Source: Nitrosomonas sp. Nm132 (GTDB lineage: Bacteria; Pseudomonadota; Gammaproteobacteria; Burkholderiales; Nitrosomonadaceae). From it: DNA of 64,000 bases. Position 1 is the first letter of the stretch; each line of letters starts with the position of its first letter. The translations under genes and the position numbers were made by a program. Where the stretch lies: the NCBI RefSeq assembly GCF_900100485.1, contig NZ_FNDH01000005.1:62001-126000 (forward strand), read 5' to 3'. Under the pieces are notes generated by a model. It had not been told where the DNA came from. It worked only from the letters and a program-made list of their open reading frames with translations, and did no database searches. Shown one piece after another: positions 9,675 to 19,221 of the stretch.

Positions 9675-10424
9675 TCAAAGATCAATGGTCACCCGCAAAA
9701 CAGCGGCCAGCAGTACACTGGTTTCAGTCATCTCAATCAATGCTCCCGCCGTATCCCCTGTCATACCATGGATACGCTGCATCATCATAAAGCGCAATAC
9801 CAGAAACGTCAGAATGGTCGTAACAAGCAGCCAGAAATAAGCGATGCCCGTAATCTGCAGCAAAAGCAAGGGGGTGGCGGCGACCACAAGCATGTTCAAT
9901 TTGCGGGGTTGATGAGTGGCCAGGGATGTCCCCAAGCCATGACTGCGTACATAGGGAGTGGTTAAAAACAATAACGGAATCAGCGTTCTGGCCAGTATAG
10001 TCGCGCATAATAGGGCAATCCATTCCTGCGCAATAAACAGGCTATGCAGGGCGACAAATTTAAGCAGAATCACCAGCATGATGGCTGCCACACCCACCGG
10101 GCCGCAGTTGGGGTCTTTCATGATCGCTAAGGTTTTTTCAGTATTTCCCATGCCGCCAACCCAGGCGTCCGCGCTGTCGGCCAGGCCATCCAGATGCAGC
10201 CCGCCAGTGAGCAGAATCCAACCAGTAAGCAGCAGGGCGGCTGCCACCAGCGGGGGAGCGTCACGCAATAACCAGCCCAGCGCAATCAGCAATGCTCCAA
10301 TCATCAAACCAACCAACGGATAAAACGGCAGGGAATAACCCAAAGTTTTCTCACCGGGTGGAGAAGACAAGTGTACCGGCAATCGGGTAAGGAATTGTAA
10401 TGCGGCCAGAAAGGGTTGGATCAT
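9675..10424 (-). CDS. cobS: adenosylcobinamide-GDP ribazoletransferase (cobalamin synthase)
   Basis: Integral membrane enzyme joining adenosylcobinamide-GDP to alpha-ribazole or its phosphate, the last joining step of the B12 nucleotide loop; 249 residues, standard size. The family motif LHLDGLADSADAW with its acidic residues is present, as are LTRLPV near the N-terminus and several membrane segments. Its start overlaps the cobC stop by four bases, and it is the last gene of the B12 operon. Confidence 0.93.
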   Translation of the reverse strand: MIQPFLAALQFLTRLPVHLSSPPGEKTLGYSLPFYPLVGLMIGALLIALGWLLRDAPPLVAAALLLTGWILLTGGLHLDGLADSADAWVGGMGNTEKTLAIMKDPNCGPVGVAAIMLVILLKFVALHSLFIAQEWIALLCATILARTLIPLLFLTTPYVRSHGLGTSLATHQPRKLNMLVVAATPLLLLQITGIAYFWLLVTTILTFLVLRFMMMQRIHGMTGDTAGALIEMTETSVLLAAVLRVTIDL

Positions 10425-11029
10425 GCCGAATTGTCGCTCTTGAGAGTCAACTGGCAGCCGTTTTCATGCCATTTCGCCTCCACAGCGTGCATGGCAGCAT
10501 AAGGCACGTCAAATTCCAGCAAGCGCTCCAGTGGCTGCTGCCGGATATGGCACAGCAGCAAGCGCATGACGCCGCCATGAGTGATCAACAGGATATTCTG
10601 GCCGGCAAACTGAGCCTGAATGTCTTGCCATGCCGCTAGCACGCGCACCTTAAAATCCAGTAAATGCTCTGCTTGGGGAGGCGGGTTTTCTAACGGATTC
10701 TGCCAGAAGCGGGCAAGTGCATCAGCATCAATCCGCATCAGCTCGGCTGCTGTGCGCCCTTCCCATTCGCCGAAATGGATTTCCTGAATGCGTGCGTCCT
10801 GGGTGAGTGGAATGGCGCAGCGTTCAGCCAGCGCCTGCGCAAAATGCGCGCAGCGTATCAAGGGAGAAGTGATGATATGTTGCCATCGCCTGGGGGCTCG
10901 CTCCACCCGCCTCCACATCTGCTGCCACCCAGCCTCGGTCAAAGCATGATCAGAACTGCCGCAATAACGCTCAGCATTTCCTATGTCGCCATGTCTGAGC
11001 AAATCAATATACGCTTTGGTAGCCGCCAT
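10421..11029 (-). CDS. cobC: alpha-ribazole-5'-phosphate phosphatase
   Basis: Histidine-phosphatase family protein of 202 residues that dephosphorylates the lower-ligand nucleotide (or adenosylcobalamin phosphate). It carries the phosphohistidine motif LRHGD at the N-terminus, ALTEAGW, FGEWEGRTAAEL and the second catalytic His in LLITHGG. It abuts cobT without a gap and overlaps cobS by four bases, which supports the B12 role over a general phosphoglycerate mutase role. Confidence 0.9.
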   Translation of the reverse strand: MAATKAYIDLLRHGDIGNAERYCGSSDHALTEAGWQQMWRRVERAPRRWQHIITSPLIRCAHFAQALAERCAIPLTQDARIQEIHFGEWEGRTAAELMRIDADALARFWQNPLENPPPQAEHLLDFKVRVLAAWQDIQAQFAGQNILLITHGGVMRLLLCHIRQQPLERLLEFDVPYAAMHAVEAKWHENGCQLTLKSDNSA

Positions 11030-12097
11030 TTATTGCTTCTTGGTCGAAACCCGGGCGGCAGCAAAAGTCGCCATTTCATTATGCAACGCGCAAGCCAGGC
11101 GCAACAGATTGACCGCTACGGCAGCGCCACTGCCTTCACCCAGGCGCATGGCCAGATCGAGCAGCGGAATGGCGTTAAGTACCTTGAGAACATATGCATG
11201 GCCAGCTTCGGCGGATTGGTGCGCATAAATAAACCAGTTTTTACTACCCGCAAAAATCTGCTCAGCAGCGAGCGCCGCCACGGTGCTGATAAATCCATCA
11301 ATCAGCAGCGGCAGACCAAGTTGGGCGCCACGGATATAAGCACCCGCTAATGCGGCAATCTCGAATCCACCCACGCGGCGTAATGCTTCCAGAGGTGAGT
11401 GAATATGGGAGTAGTGCAATGCCAGCGCTTGTTCGATGACACTGATTTTATGGGTAATTCCTTTGCTATCCAGTCCACTGCCTGCTCCAGCTAGTTGTGT
11501 GGGCGATGCATGCAGCAGCAAGCAGGCAAGCGCGGTCGCACTGGTGGTATTGCCGATGCCCATCTCACCCGCTATCAATAACTGCATGTTGTTTGCCCGT
11601 GCCTGTTCCGCACAGATACGGCCTGCATTGAGTGCCGCCGCCAGCTGGCTTTCGCTCATCGCGGCGGTGTGCATAAAATTGGCGGTGCCCGCTCCCAGAT
11701 GATAATGTTTAACACCCGTCAGGAGATCAGTTGAATGCACGGTGCCCAGATTGATGATTTCCAGTTGCGCGCCAAGCGCGCGCGCCAAAACATTAATGGC
11801 CGCGCCGCCGGCGGCAAAGTTCCTGATCATCTCGCAAGTGACCGATTGGGGAAAAGCGGAAATGTTCTCTGCAGCAATACCGTGGTCTGCAGCGAATATC
11901 GAAATCTGCACTCGTTCAGCGCCGGGTTGCAGGGTATGTTGTAAGGCAGCCAGATGAACCGCAAGGCCTTCCAGACGGCCAAGCGCACCCGGCGGCTTGG
12001 TGAGCTGCGCCTGATGCTGCAGCGCTGCCTGGCGCATCTGTTCATTGGCTGCTGCGAGCGGCGTCTTAAGCCAGTCAAGTGCGGTATCGCTAGTCAC
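11030..12097 (-). CDS. cobT: nicotinate-nucleotide-dimethylbenzimidazole phosphoribosyltransferase
   Basis: Activates dimethylbenzimidazole to alpha-ribazole phosphate for the B12 lower ligand; 355 residues. Recognised by IFAADHGIAAENISAFPQSV, GEMGIGNTTSA and LRLGEGSGAA, which contains the catalytic Glu. Overlaps cobU by eight bases. With bluB in the same operon, the cell can make its own substrate for this enzyme. Confidence 0.95.
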   Translation of the reverse strand: MTSDTALDWLKTPLAAANEQMRQAALQHQAQLTKPPGALGRLEGLAVHLAALQHTLQPGAERVQISIFAADHGIAAENISAFPQSVTCEMIRNFAAGGAAINVLARALGAQLEIINLGTVHSTDLLTGVKHYHLGAGTANFMHTAAMSESQLAAALNAGRICAEQARANNMQLLIAGEMGIGNTTSATALACLLLHASPTQLAGAGSGLDSKGITHKISVIEQALALHYSHIHSPLEALRRVGGFEIAALAGAYIRGAQLGLPLLIDGFISTVAALAAEQIFAGSKNWFIYAHQSAEAGHAYVLKVLNAIPLLDLAMRLGEGSGAAVAVNLLRLACALHNEMATFAAARVSTKKQ

Positions 12098-12623
12098 AAG
12101 GATTTCCCTTAAGAGTGTGCGGCAGACCAGCCACCATCAGAATAACCTGCTCGCATTGCCGCGCAACCAGTTGATGCAGCTTGCCTGCTTCGTCGCAGTA
12201 GCGGCGGCTTAATTCACCCATGGGGATAATCCCCATATTGGTTTCGTTGCTGACCAGAATAATGCGCCCGGGTAAGCCCGGCAAAACAGATAGCAAGGCC
12301 GCATACTCATGTTCAAACACGGTGGTGTCGGGATGGATCAGCAGATTAGTCAGCCAGAGCGTCAGGCAGTCAACCAGCAGACAGTGATTTTCCATCGCCT
12401 GCTGGCTCAATACCGCAGCCAGGTGCAATGGTTCCTCGAGCACCTGCCAGTGAGTAGGACGGTTGGCCCGGTGCAGGGCAATGCGCGCCTGCATTTCAGC
12501 ATCCTCAATGGTGGCCGTAGCAATATAAGTGATTGGCAAATGGCTCTGAATCGCCAGACGTTCCGCCAATCGGCTTTTGCCGGAGCGCACCCCACCCAGA
12601 ATCAGTGTTTTACTATCATTCAT
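12090..12623 (-). CDS. cobU: adenosylcobinamide kinase / guanylyltransferase
   Basis: Bifunctional enzyme that phosphorylates adenosylcobinamide and then attaches GMP; 177 residues. The P-loop is GGVRSGKS near the N-terminus, [11 protein letters not shown] holds the region of the guanylylated His, and [11 protein letters not shown] is the usual second-strand motif. Overlaps cobQ by four bases and cobT by eight. Confidence 0.94.
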   Translation of the reverse strand: MNDSKTLILGGVRSGKSRLAERLAIQSHLPITYIATATIEDAEMQARIALHRANRPTHWQVLEEPLHLAAVLSQQAMENHCLLVDCLTLWLTNLLIHPDTTVFEHEYAALLSVLPGLPGRIILVSNETNMGIIPMGELSRRYCDEAGKLHQLVARQCEQVILMVAGLPHTLKGNPCD

Positions 12624-14098
12624 GCGGACAAGCCTTGCAGGTTGAGTAACTGATAGAGTCGGTTGGTGTCCAGGTACTGGTCAACACTATCGGCCAGTCG
12701 ATTAATGGCGGCATCGCGGACGGCCTGGTAATTGGACCGTTGATTGCTGTCATCCAGACCGGCCCAGTTCAATAATGCCGCACATGCCTCGGCAGATTCA
12801 AACAGGCCATGCAGATAACTGCCCATAATCAGCCCATCTTCACTGATGGCGCCATCTGGACCCTGTGCCAAATAGACTGCCGGTGGATAGTTTTTCTGGA
12901 AGATGGTCACGCCGCAATGGATTTCATAGCCGGTCACAGTCACCCCTTTATGGCCAAGTGTTCCCTGCACATTGCGTAATAATTTATCGGGTTGTAATGT
13001 CGTGTCCATGTCAAAAAAGGCCAGTCCCTGAGCGCTGCCTGTTTCGCCTTCCAGGCCGTCGGGATCATGGATCCAATTTCCCAACATCTGAAAACCGCCA
13101 CAGATGCCGATCAGCTTGCCACCGTAGCGCAGGTGCCGCCGGATGACCTGTTCCCAGCCCTGTTTGCGCAACCAGTCCAGATCGGCGCGCACGCTCTTGG
13201 AGCCAGGCAGAATAATCAGATCTGCCGGTGGGACGGTTTCTCCGGTGCTGATAAATTGCAGCTTGACCTGCGGATGCAGGCGCAGGGGATCAAAGTCAGT
13301 GTGGTTACTGATGCGCGGTAGCACTGGCACAATAACCCGCAAGCATTCCTTGTCCGAAGCAACAGTGTCAGGTGTATGCAGCAAGGCATCTTCAGCTTCA
13401 AGATGCAATCCATGTAAATAAGGCAGTACACCCAGTACCGGTTTGCCGGTATATTGCGCCAGCCAGTCCAGACCCGGCCGCAATAAGGCTATATCTCCGC
13501 GAAAACGATTAATAACAAAGCCCTTGATGCGCGCCTGTTCACTTTCACTGAGGAGCGCCAGTGTACCGACCAGATGGGCAAAAACGCCGCCACGGTCAAT
13601 ATCCGCAATCAGAATCACCGGGCAATCGACTGCTTCGGCAAAACCCATATTGGCAATATCATTGGCGCGCAAATTGATTTCCGCCGGTGAACCAGCCCCT
13701 TCCACGATAATCCGGTCGTACTGCGCAGCTAGCCGCGCATGGGATTCAAGCACTGCATTCAGCGCAATGGATTTATAGCTGTGAAAACCAGATGCGTCCA
13801 TATTGGCGATCGCATGACCGTGTATGATGACCTGCGCACTTTTATCCGTGGTGGGTTTCAGTAATACCGGATTCATATCGGTATGAGGCAGCAGACCAGC
13901 GGCAAATGCCTGTACCGCCTGGGCGCGACCAATTTCCCCACCATCAATGCTGACCACACTGTTCAACGCCATATTCTGCGGCTTGAAAGGCGCAACGCGG
14001 ACGCCCTGACGTGACAGCCAGCGACACAACGCGGTAACCAGCATGCTTTTGCCGGCATCTGACGTGGTTCCCTGGATCATGAGGGTTTGCGGGTTCAT
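12620..14098 (-). CDS. cobQ: cobyric acid synthase
   Basis: Glutamine-dependent amidase that adds four amide groups to adenosylcobyrinate a,c-diamide; 492 residues. N-terminal P-loop-like [19 protein letters not shown], then [11 protein letters not shown], and a C-terminal class I glutamine amidotransferase domain with the Cys motif [10 protein letters not shown] and the His motif GSYLHGLFE. It starts ten bases after the cobD stop. Confidence 0.95.
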   Translation of the reverse strand: MNPQTLMIQGTTSDAGKSMLVTALCRWLSRQGVRVAPFKPQNMALNSVVSIDGGEIGRAQAVQAFAAGLLPHTDMNPVLLKPTTDKSAQVIIHGHAIANMDASGFHSYKSIALNAVLESHARLAAQYDRIIVEGAGSPAEINLRANDIANMGFAEAVDCPVILIADIDRGGVFAHLVGTLALLSESEQARIKGFVINRFRGDIALLRPGLDWLAQYTGKPVLGVLPYLHGLHLEAEDALLHTPDTVASDKECLRVIVPVLPRISNHTDFDPLRLHPQVKLQFISTGETVPPADLIILPGSKSVRADLDWLRKQGWEQVIRRHLRYGGKLIGICGGFQMLGNWIHDPDGLEGETGSAQGLAFFDMDTTLQPDKLLRNVQGTLGHKGVTVTGYEIHCGVTIFQKNYPPAVYLAQGPDGAISEDGLIMGSYLHGLFESAEACAALLNWAGLDDSNQRSNYQAVRDAAINRLADSVDQYLDTNRLYQLLNLQGLSA

Positions 14099-14108
14099 GT
14101 ATGTTCCG

Positions 14109-15122
14109 TTAAATTCGAGCCAGCGCCCTGTCTAGCCGCTGCCATTCCATTTCAGTAGCGGGCAAGCCCAATCGCAGGCTGCCTGGGTCACTGAAAAATC
14201 GGGTCAGAATACCCTGAAGCGCCAGTTTTTCAAATACATAATGAGCTTCTGCTGAACGCACCCATTGAAAAAAGGCAGTGCCACCATCGGGTGGGAGATG
14301 ATGCTGACTCAGCAATGCATGGAAGCGTTGACTGTCCTGCAGCAAACGCTGACGAGCTTTCCCCTGCCAATCATCATCCTGCAGCGCTTGTATGGCTATC
14401 CAGCGTGCCGGCGCATTGACCGCCCAGGGACCAAGCAGGTTATTCAGCGCTACCAGTAATTTTGGGTGGGCGCAGACAAACCCGACGCGTGCGCCAGCCA
14501 GTCCAAAGAATTTGCCTAAAGAACGCAATACAATCAAACCCGGTCTCGTTGTGTAGGCGGCAATGCTCAATTCAGGTGTGGCGTCCATAAAAGCTTCATC
14601 CACAATTAGCCAGCCACCACGTCCGGTAAGTTGCGCATGCCAGTCGAGTAGCCGGGCGATGGGAAATACGTCGCCTGTGGGATTATTGGGATGAATAATG
14701 ATCAGCACATCGGTATCTGGCAACGCGGCATCTATTTGTTCAGGGGTAACAGCAAAGACCGTATGGTGGTGACGTTTCCATGCGTGCGCATGCTCGGCAT
14801 AGCCGGGATTCAACACGCTGACACGGGAAGGCGCTCGCAGTTGTGGCAATGCTTGAATAGCTGCTTGTGAACCTGCGACCGGCAAGAGAAAATCGGTTCC
14901 ATAATAGCGGCAGGCAGTCGCGTTCAGCTCATCCTCCTCCTCAGGCAGTCGCACCCAGGTAGATGCAGGCGGTGTTCTGACAGGCCAGCCATTTGAATTG
15001 ATGCCGGTGGAAAGATCGAGCCAGTTCTCCAGCGGAATCTCAAAGCGTGTTGCTGCCGCCCGTAGGCGGCCACCGTGATGCAAGGAGCCTGGTTGACTAA
15101 GCTGATGATGCAATGTATCCAA
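14109..15122 (-). CDS. cobD: L-threonine-O-3-phosphate decarboxylase
   Basis: PLP enzyme of the class I/II aminotransferase fold that makes (R)-1-aminopropan-2-yl phosphate, the linker of the nucleotide loop; 337 residues. The Pseudomonas name is cobC. Signs are [35 protein letters not shown] and the PLP lysine in [16 protein letters not shown]. Overlaps cbiB by 26 bases, a strong sign of a shared transcript and a matched function. Confidence 0.92.
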   Translation of the reverse strand: MDTLHHQLSQPGSLHHGGRLRAAATRFEIPLENWLDLSTGINSNGWPVRTPPASTWVRLPEEEDELNATACRYYGTDFLLPVAGSQAAIQALPQLRAPSRVSVLNPGYAEHAHAWKRHHHTVFAVTPEQIDAALPDTDVLIIIHPNNPTGDVFPIARLLDWHAQLTGRGGWLIVDEAFMDATPELSIAAYTTRPGLIVLRSLGKFFGLAGARVGFVCAHPKLLVALNNLLGPWAVNAPARWIAIQALQDDDWQGKARQRLLQDSQRFHALLSQHHLPPDGGTAFFQWVRSAEAHYVFEKLALQGILTRFFSDPGSLRLGLPATEMEWQRLDRALARI

Positions 15123-16029
15123 TGAACCCTTCTCCTGAGCAGATAATAACCAGCCAGAGTAACAGCGAGCGTTTAATCAAATTTAAAGCGCGATCAATGT
15201 CGTCGATTCCGGGTACATGCCCTGTTCCTAATAACGGGCGGAATTCCAGTTTGCTGTGATAACAAGCTGGTCCACCGAGTGAAAGGCTTAGACTGCCTGC
15301 ACCCGCTGCCATGACTGGCCCTGCATTGGGGCTTTTCCAGATGGTTCCTTGCGTTCGCCAGCATGCCAAGGCTTGACGTACTTCACCAGTGAGCGCATAG
15401 CTGAGTGCAGTCAGCCGCGCCGGGATAAAGTTCAAACAATCATCCAGCCGTGCTGCCACCCAGCCAAAATGGCGGTAGCGCTCATTACGATAGCCCCACA
15501 TGGCATCCAAGGTATTGACTAGGCGATAGGCGATGGCGCCAGGCGCACCCGCAACGACAAACCAGAAAATGGCACCAAAAATGGCATCATTGCCATTTTC
15601 CAAAACGGACTCAATGGTTCCTTGCGTGATGCCGGCACGATCCAGCTCAGCGGTATCGCGGCTTACCATCAAACTCACCTGATGGCGTGCTGCCGCCAGA
15701 TTATCTGCCAGCAATGCATGCTTTACCCTGCTGGCGTGCATACCCAGGCTATTCCAGCCAATCGCCAGATATAGCACTAAAACGTCAATGGCAACATGCC
15801 AGGAGATAAAATTGATGCAAGTCGTCAGAAAAATCAATGGGGCAACCAGCAGCAGGACGGCCAGGCTACCGTGCAGCCTGGAATCTGCGTAAATAGCGCG
15901 CTCAGTCAATTCAGCCAGTTTCCCAAAGCCAACCAGTGGGTGAAAGCGGCGCGGCTCACCCAGCCATGCATCCATGAGCAATGCAGTCAGAACAACCAGG
16001 GTGATGTTCATGTTTCGCTGCCGCCCCAA
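15097..16029 (-). CDS. cbiB: adenosylcobinamide-phosphate synthase
   Basis: Membrane protein that attaches the aminopropanol phosphate arm to cobyric acid; 310 residues with several hydrophobic segments. Family landmarks are LVVLTALLMDAWLGEPRRFHPLVGFG at the N-terminus (in part), RDTAELDRAGI, ESVLENGNDAIFGAIFW and NTLDAMWGYRNERYRHFG. The start ATG (16027-16029) lies inside the end of bluB (22-base overlap). Called cobD in Pseudomonas nomenclature. Confidence 0.93.
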   Translation of the reverse strand: MGRQRNMNITLVVLTALLMDAWLGEPRRFHPLVGFGKLAELTERAIYADSRLHGSLAVLLLVAPLIFLTTCINFISWHVAIDVLVLYLAIGWNSLGMHASRVKHALLADNLAAARHQVSLMVSRDTAELDRAGITQGTIESVLENGNDAIFGAIFWFVVAGAPGAIAYRLVNTLDAMWGYRNERYRHFGWVAARLDDCLNFIPARLTALSYALTGEVRQALACWRTQGTIWKSPNAGPVMAAGAGSLSLSLGGPACYHSKLEFRPLLGTGHVPGIDDIDRALNLIKRSLLLWLVIICSGEGFIGYIASSA

Positions 16030-16661
16030 GTGTTGTGGAATACCAATTCGTCCAATGGACGCTCATCTGCCCAGCCTGCCAGTTTTAACATCGGGGCGGG
16101 ATAGAATGCTGCCACATGACCCAGGCATAAAATAGCCACAGGTTTACTGCCCGCCGGCATATGCAATAATTGGGCAAGTTGTACCGGATCAAATAATGAA
16201 ACCCAGCCCATGCCCAACCCCTCGGCACGCGCAGCCAACCATAAATTTTGAATGGCGCACGCAACCGAAGCCAGATCCATTTCCGGCAAGGTGCGCCGGC
16301 CAAAGATATGCTGTTCACGTTGATCACCCAAGGCGGCCACAAGAAGTTCTCCACACTCCTGAATGCCGTCTACTTTCAGGCGCATGAACTCATCGCCCCG
16401 CTCAACCAGCGCACCGGCTGTACGAATACGCTCTTCTTCTACCAGGGAGACCAGGGCGCTGCGCAGCCGGCTATCCGTAATACGAATAAAACGCCATGGC
16501 TGCATCAAGCCCACACTGGGCGCCTGATGTGCAGCGGCGAGTAAGCGTTTGAACACCACCGGATCAACTGGATCAGGGAGAAAATGGCGCATGTCGCGAC
16601 GCTCGGCAATCACCCGGTAGACGGCCTCTCGTTCTAATTCGTCGAAGTCATGTAAGTTCAT
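16008..16661 (-). CDS. bluB: 5,6-dimethylbenzimidazole synthase
   Basis: Nitroreductase-fold flavin destructase that breaks down FMNH2 to dimethylbenzimidazole, the B12 lower ligand; 217 residues. The N-terminal RRDMRHFLPDP, the HQAPSVGLMQPWRFI segment and GLGMGWVSLFDP are typical of BluB and not of general nitroreductases. Overlaps cobB by four bases and cbiB by 22. Its presence means the operon can finish true cobalamin without imported dimethylbenzimidazole. Confidence 0.93.
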   Translation of the reverse strand: MNLHDFDELEREAVYRVIAERRDMRHFLPDPVDPVVFKRLLAAAHQAPSVGLMQPWRFIRITDSRLRSALVSLVEEERIRTAGALVERGDEFMRLKVDGIQECGELLVAALGDQREQHIFGRRTLPEMDLASVACAIQNLWLAARAEGLGMGWVSLFDPVQLAQLLHMPAGSKPVAILCLGHVAAFYPAPMLKLAGWADERPLDELVFHNTWGGSET

Positions 16662-17947
16662 GGTGAAAATAAGGCAGCCGTTACAGTTGGGTTTGAAGGC
16701 ATGTACCAGTGCATATAGGAAGCCGTTAAACGCCCCAAATGAAATAGTGCTTCAGGCCGGAGCCCTTTTCTTGCGGGTTGTGTCAATGCTGATGGTTGAA
16801 CGGCCGTTTCCAAAAGTGAATGGTGAAAGGTATGACCGCGTAACTCTCCTTGTGGGAATCTGGCAGAATGCAGGCCTAAATTAACCAGATTTCGCTGCAT
16901 CGTTGCTTTGCCTGAAAACAGGTTTAGAAAATCAACTGTTTTCCCATGATGATCCGTGAGTGTTGAAAGCAAATAAAGCATGCCGCCACATTCAGCAACA
17001 ATAGGTTTACCAGCCGCATAATGGGCATGAATGGCTTTGTGTACGCTGAGATTGGCCGCAAGTTTTTCCATGTGTAGCTCAGGATAACCGCCAGGCAGAT
17101 AAAGGCTATCTGCTTCAGGTAGCGAAGTATCGTCAAGCGGTGAGAAAAATTTCAGTTGCGCGCCCATGGCTTGTAGCAGATCCAGATTAGCCTGATAAAC
17201 AAAACTAAAAGCGGCATCGGTAGCGACTGCAATACGCATTCCTTTGAGCTTTGGCGTTATAGTGGGCAAATTGTCTGGTGCCTTAAAGGTGATAGCAGGC
17301 GGCAGTTTGTGTAAGCCGGTCAGAGCTAAGTTTTCAGCTAACTGCTCCAGATATTGATCCAAATAATTAATTTGGTTTGCCTGTACTAGCCCCAGGTGTC
17401 GACTGGGTAGTTTTCCATTTATATGGCGTGGGAGTGAGCCAAGCCACGGCAGATATTTGGGCATGCTCTCTTTGAGCATTTCTTCGTGAATAGCGCTTGC
17501 AACTTGATTAGCCAATACACCGATAACTTTGCATGCTGGGCGGAAGGTTGCCAGCCCGTGTGCCACAGCACCAAAAGTTTGAGCCATCGCAGTAGCGTCA
17601 ATTACTGCTAACACTGGAATGCCAAATGCCACAGAAAGATCAGCACTGGATGGCTCGCCATCGAAAAGCCCCATGACGCTCTCGATTAGAATCAGATCTG
17701 CAGTAGCAGCAGCCTGATATAAAAGTTGCTGGCAATGTGATTGACCCCCCATCCACAAATCCAGTTGATACACTGGATGGCCGGATGCTTGCTCCAGAAT
17801 CATGGGATCAAGAAAATCCGGGCCAGCTTTGAATACACGAACCTCTCGCCCTTGATTTCGATGAAACCGGGCGAGTGCAGCAGTCATTGTTGTTTTACCT
17901 TGTCCTGATGCTGGAGCCGCAACGAGTAGTGCTGGGCACTGTTTCAC
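16658..17947 (-). CDS. cobB: cobyrinate a,c-diamide synthase
   Basis: Glutamine amidotransferase that amidates the a and c side chains of (hydrogeno)byrinate; 429 residues (cbiA in Salmonella). N-terminal P-loop APASGQGKTTM, FKAGPDFLDP, VMGLFDGEPSS, and a C-terminal amidotransferase domain with AECGGMLYL (catalytic Cys) and SYMHWYMPSNP. Overlaps both neighbours by four bases. It is the earliest corrin-modifying step encoded in this operon. Confidence 0.94.
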   Translation of the reverse strand: MKQCPALLVAAPASGQGKTTMTAALARFHRNQGREVRVFKAGPDFLDPMILEQASGHPVYQLDLWMGGQSHCQQLLYQAAATADLILIESVMGLFDGEPSSADLSVAFGIPVLAVIDATAMAQTFGAVAHGLATFRPACKVIGVLANQVASAIHEEMLKESMPKYLPWLGSLPRHINGKLPSRHLGLVQANQINYLDQYLEQLAENLALTGLHKLPPAITFKAPDNLPTITPKLKGMRIAVATDAAFSFVYQANLDLLQAMGAQLKFFSPLDDTSLPEADSLYLPGGYPELHMEKLAANLSVHKAIHAHYAAGKPIVAECGGMLYLLSTLTDHHGKTVDFLNLFSGKATMQRNLVNLGLHSARFPQGELRGHTFHHSLLETAVQPSALTQPARKGLRPEALFHLGRLTASYMHWYMPSNPTVTAALFSP

Positions 17948-18621
17948 AAATCAATCCCTTTTTGTGCCTGAATACCGGCCCGAAAAGCATGTTTGATGTC
18001 ACGCATTTCGGTTACCGTATCGGCTGCCTCGCAAAGCGCTTCGGAAGCAGCACGTCCGGTAATGACGACATGCTGCATGGCCGGACGACTCTTCAAGTCA
18101 TTCAAAACCGTGGTTAAATCCAGCCAGCCAAATTTAATCGGATAAGTCAGTTCGTCGAGAACAATCACATCCAGCGTTGGATCGCACAGCATATCACGCA
18201 CAATGGCCCAGCCGCGTTGCGCCGTTTCGGTATCCCGCGCCAAATCCTGCGTATCCCAGGTAAAACCTTCTCCCAGAACATACCAGATCACATTTTCCTG
18301 GCGCCGGAAAAAAGCTTCTTCGCCGGTATCTGAGCGACCTTTGATGAATTGCGCGACACCCACCCGCATACCATGCCCCAGGGCGCGTGCAATCATGCCA
18401 AATGCCGAACTGGATTTGCCTTTACCATTACCAGTAAGAACCAGCAATAAGCCTTTTTCCTGGTCCGCGCGCGCAATGGCGGCATCAATGACTTCTTTCT
18501 TGCGCTGCATACGCCCACGGTGGCGCTCTGCACGCTCGGAATCTGCCATTTCATTATCTGGTTGTGGTTTGATGCAATGACACGAAGATTCGGTCTCGCG
18601 ATCGCGTTCGGAATCGACCAT
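17944..18621 (-). CDS. cobO: cob(I)yrinic acid a,c-diamide adenosyltransferase
   Basis: Transfers the adenosyl group to reduced corrinoid cobalt; 225 residues with P-loop TGNGKGKSSSAFG, LGHGMRVGVAQFIKG and VIVLDELTYPIKFGWLD. The start is uncertain in an unusual way: ATG 18621 and in-frame ATG 18549 each follow nearly the same ~36 bp sequence (28 of 36 positions equal), so the protein begins MVDSERDRE and repeats MADSERAER 24 residues later. The inner start gives the usual family N-terminus (201 residues). The outer start lies four bases after the btuM stop, which favours coupled translation. Confidence 0.92.
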   Translation of the reverse strand: MVDSERDRETESSCHCIKPQPDNEMADSERAERHRGRMQRKKEVIDAAIARADQEKGLLLVLTGNGKGKSSSAFGMIARALGHGMRVGVAQFIKGRSDTGEEAFFRRQENVIWYVLGEGFTWDTQDLARDTETAQRGWAIVRDMLCDPTLDVIVLDELTYPIKFGWLDLTTVLNDLKSRPAMQHVVITGRAASEALCEAADTVTEMRDIKHAFRAGIQAQKGIDL

Positions 18622-18625
18622 TTGG

Positions 18626-19207
18626 TTATCCAGTTGTGGTGTTGTGTGGATTGAATTGCTGACGTATCAATGCAAAGGCTGCGTGTGTGATTATCGCAAT
18701 ACCCGCATAAAACAGGAATGATTCGATATACATCGGGAAAAAGGTGATCAGTCGCTCACCGAATTCGACCCATGTAGTATCTTCAAAGCGGCCAGAGAAG
18801 AAATAAAAGCCGCCACTGGAAAATAATTCGCACAGCGTTAAACCCGCTATCATACTGAGAGAAAGCGGCATCAACGTGCGCCATGTAAATCGATGCTGAT
18901 TGGCATACCAGCGGCCAGCCAGCCATAATGAAGTATAAGCAGGTAATAAAAATACATAGGCTGGCGTCAGACAGAAACCGCTGGTGCCGCCCCAGGTATA
19001 AGCTGCAAAATCAAGTCCCCAGCAGAGCGCCAGAAAGCCCAGTAATGGCCAGGCTGAACGCAAATAAACACCGGCCAGAAAGAAGACTGCCCAGGAAGCA
19101 CCCGGCAGACTATGCAATGATGCAAAATGATGACCGCGCGTGATCATCATCAGCAATACCAGCGCAAGACCGATACCCATTTGATTGCGAGTGGATAAAA
19201 TGAACAT
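18626..19207 (-). CDS. btuM: cobalamin ECF-type transport protein BtuM
   Basis: A 193-residue membrane protein with about six hydrophobic segments between btuB and cobO. Position, size and the motif GTSGFCLTPAY fit BtuM, the solitary S-component described in Thiobacillus denitrificans, in which a Cys near residue 80 binds the corrinoid cobalt; here Cys79 lies at that place. Predicted to bring cobalamin or decyanated corrinoids across the inner membrane after BtuB. The assignment rests on remembered family features and context, not on an alignment. Starts 14 bases after btuB. Confidence 0.8.
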   Translation of the reverse strand: MFILSTRNQMGIGLALVLLMMITRGHHFASLHSLPGASWAVFFLAGVYLRSAWPLLGFLALCWGLDFAAYTWGGTSGFCLTPAYVFLLPAYTSLWLAGRWYANQHRFTWRTLMPLSLSMIAGLTLCELFSSGGFYFFSGRFEDTTWVEFGERLITFFPMYIESFLFYAGIAIITHAAFALIRQQFNPHNTTTG

Positions 19208-19221
19208 TTAGTGACTCCTTG

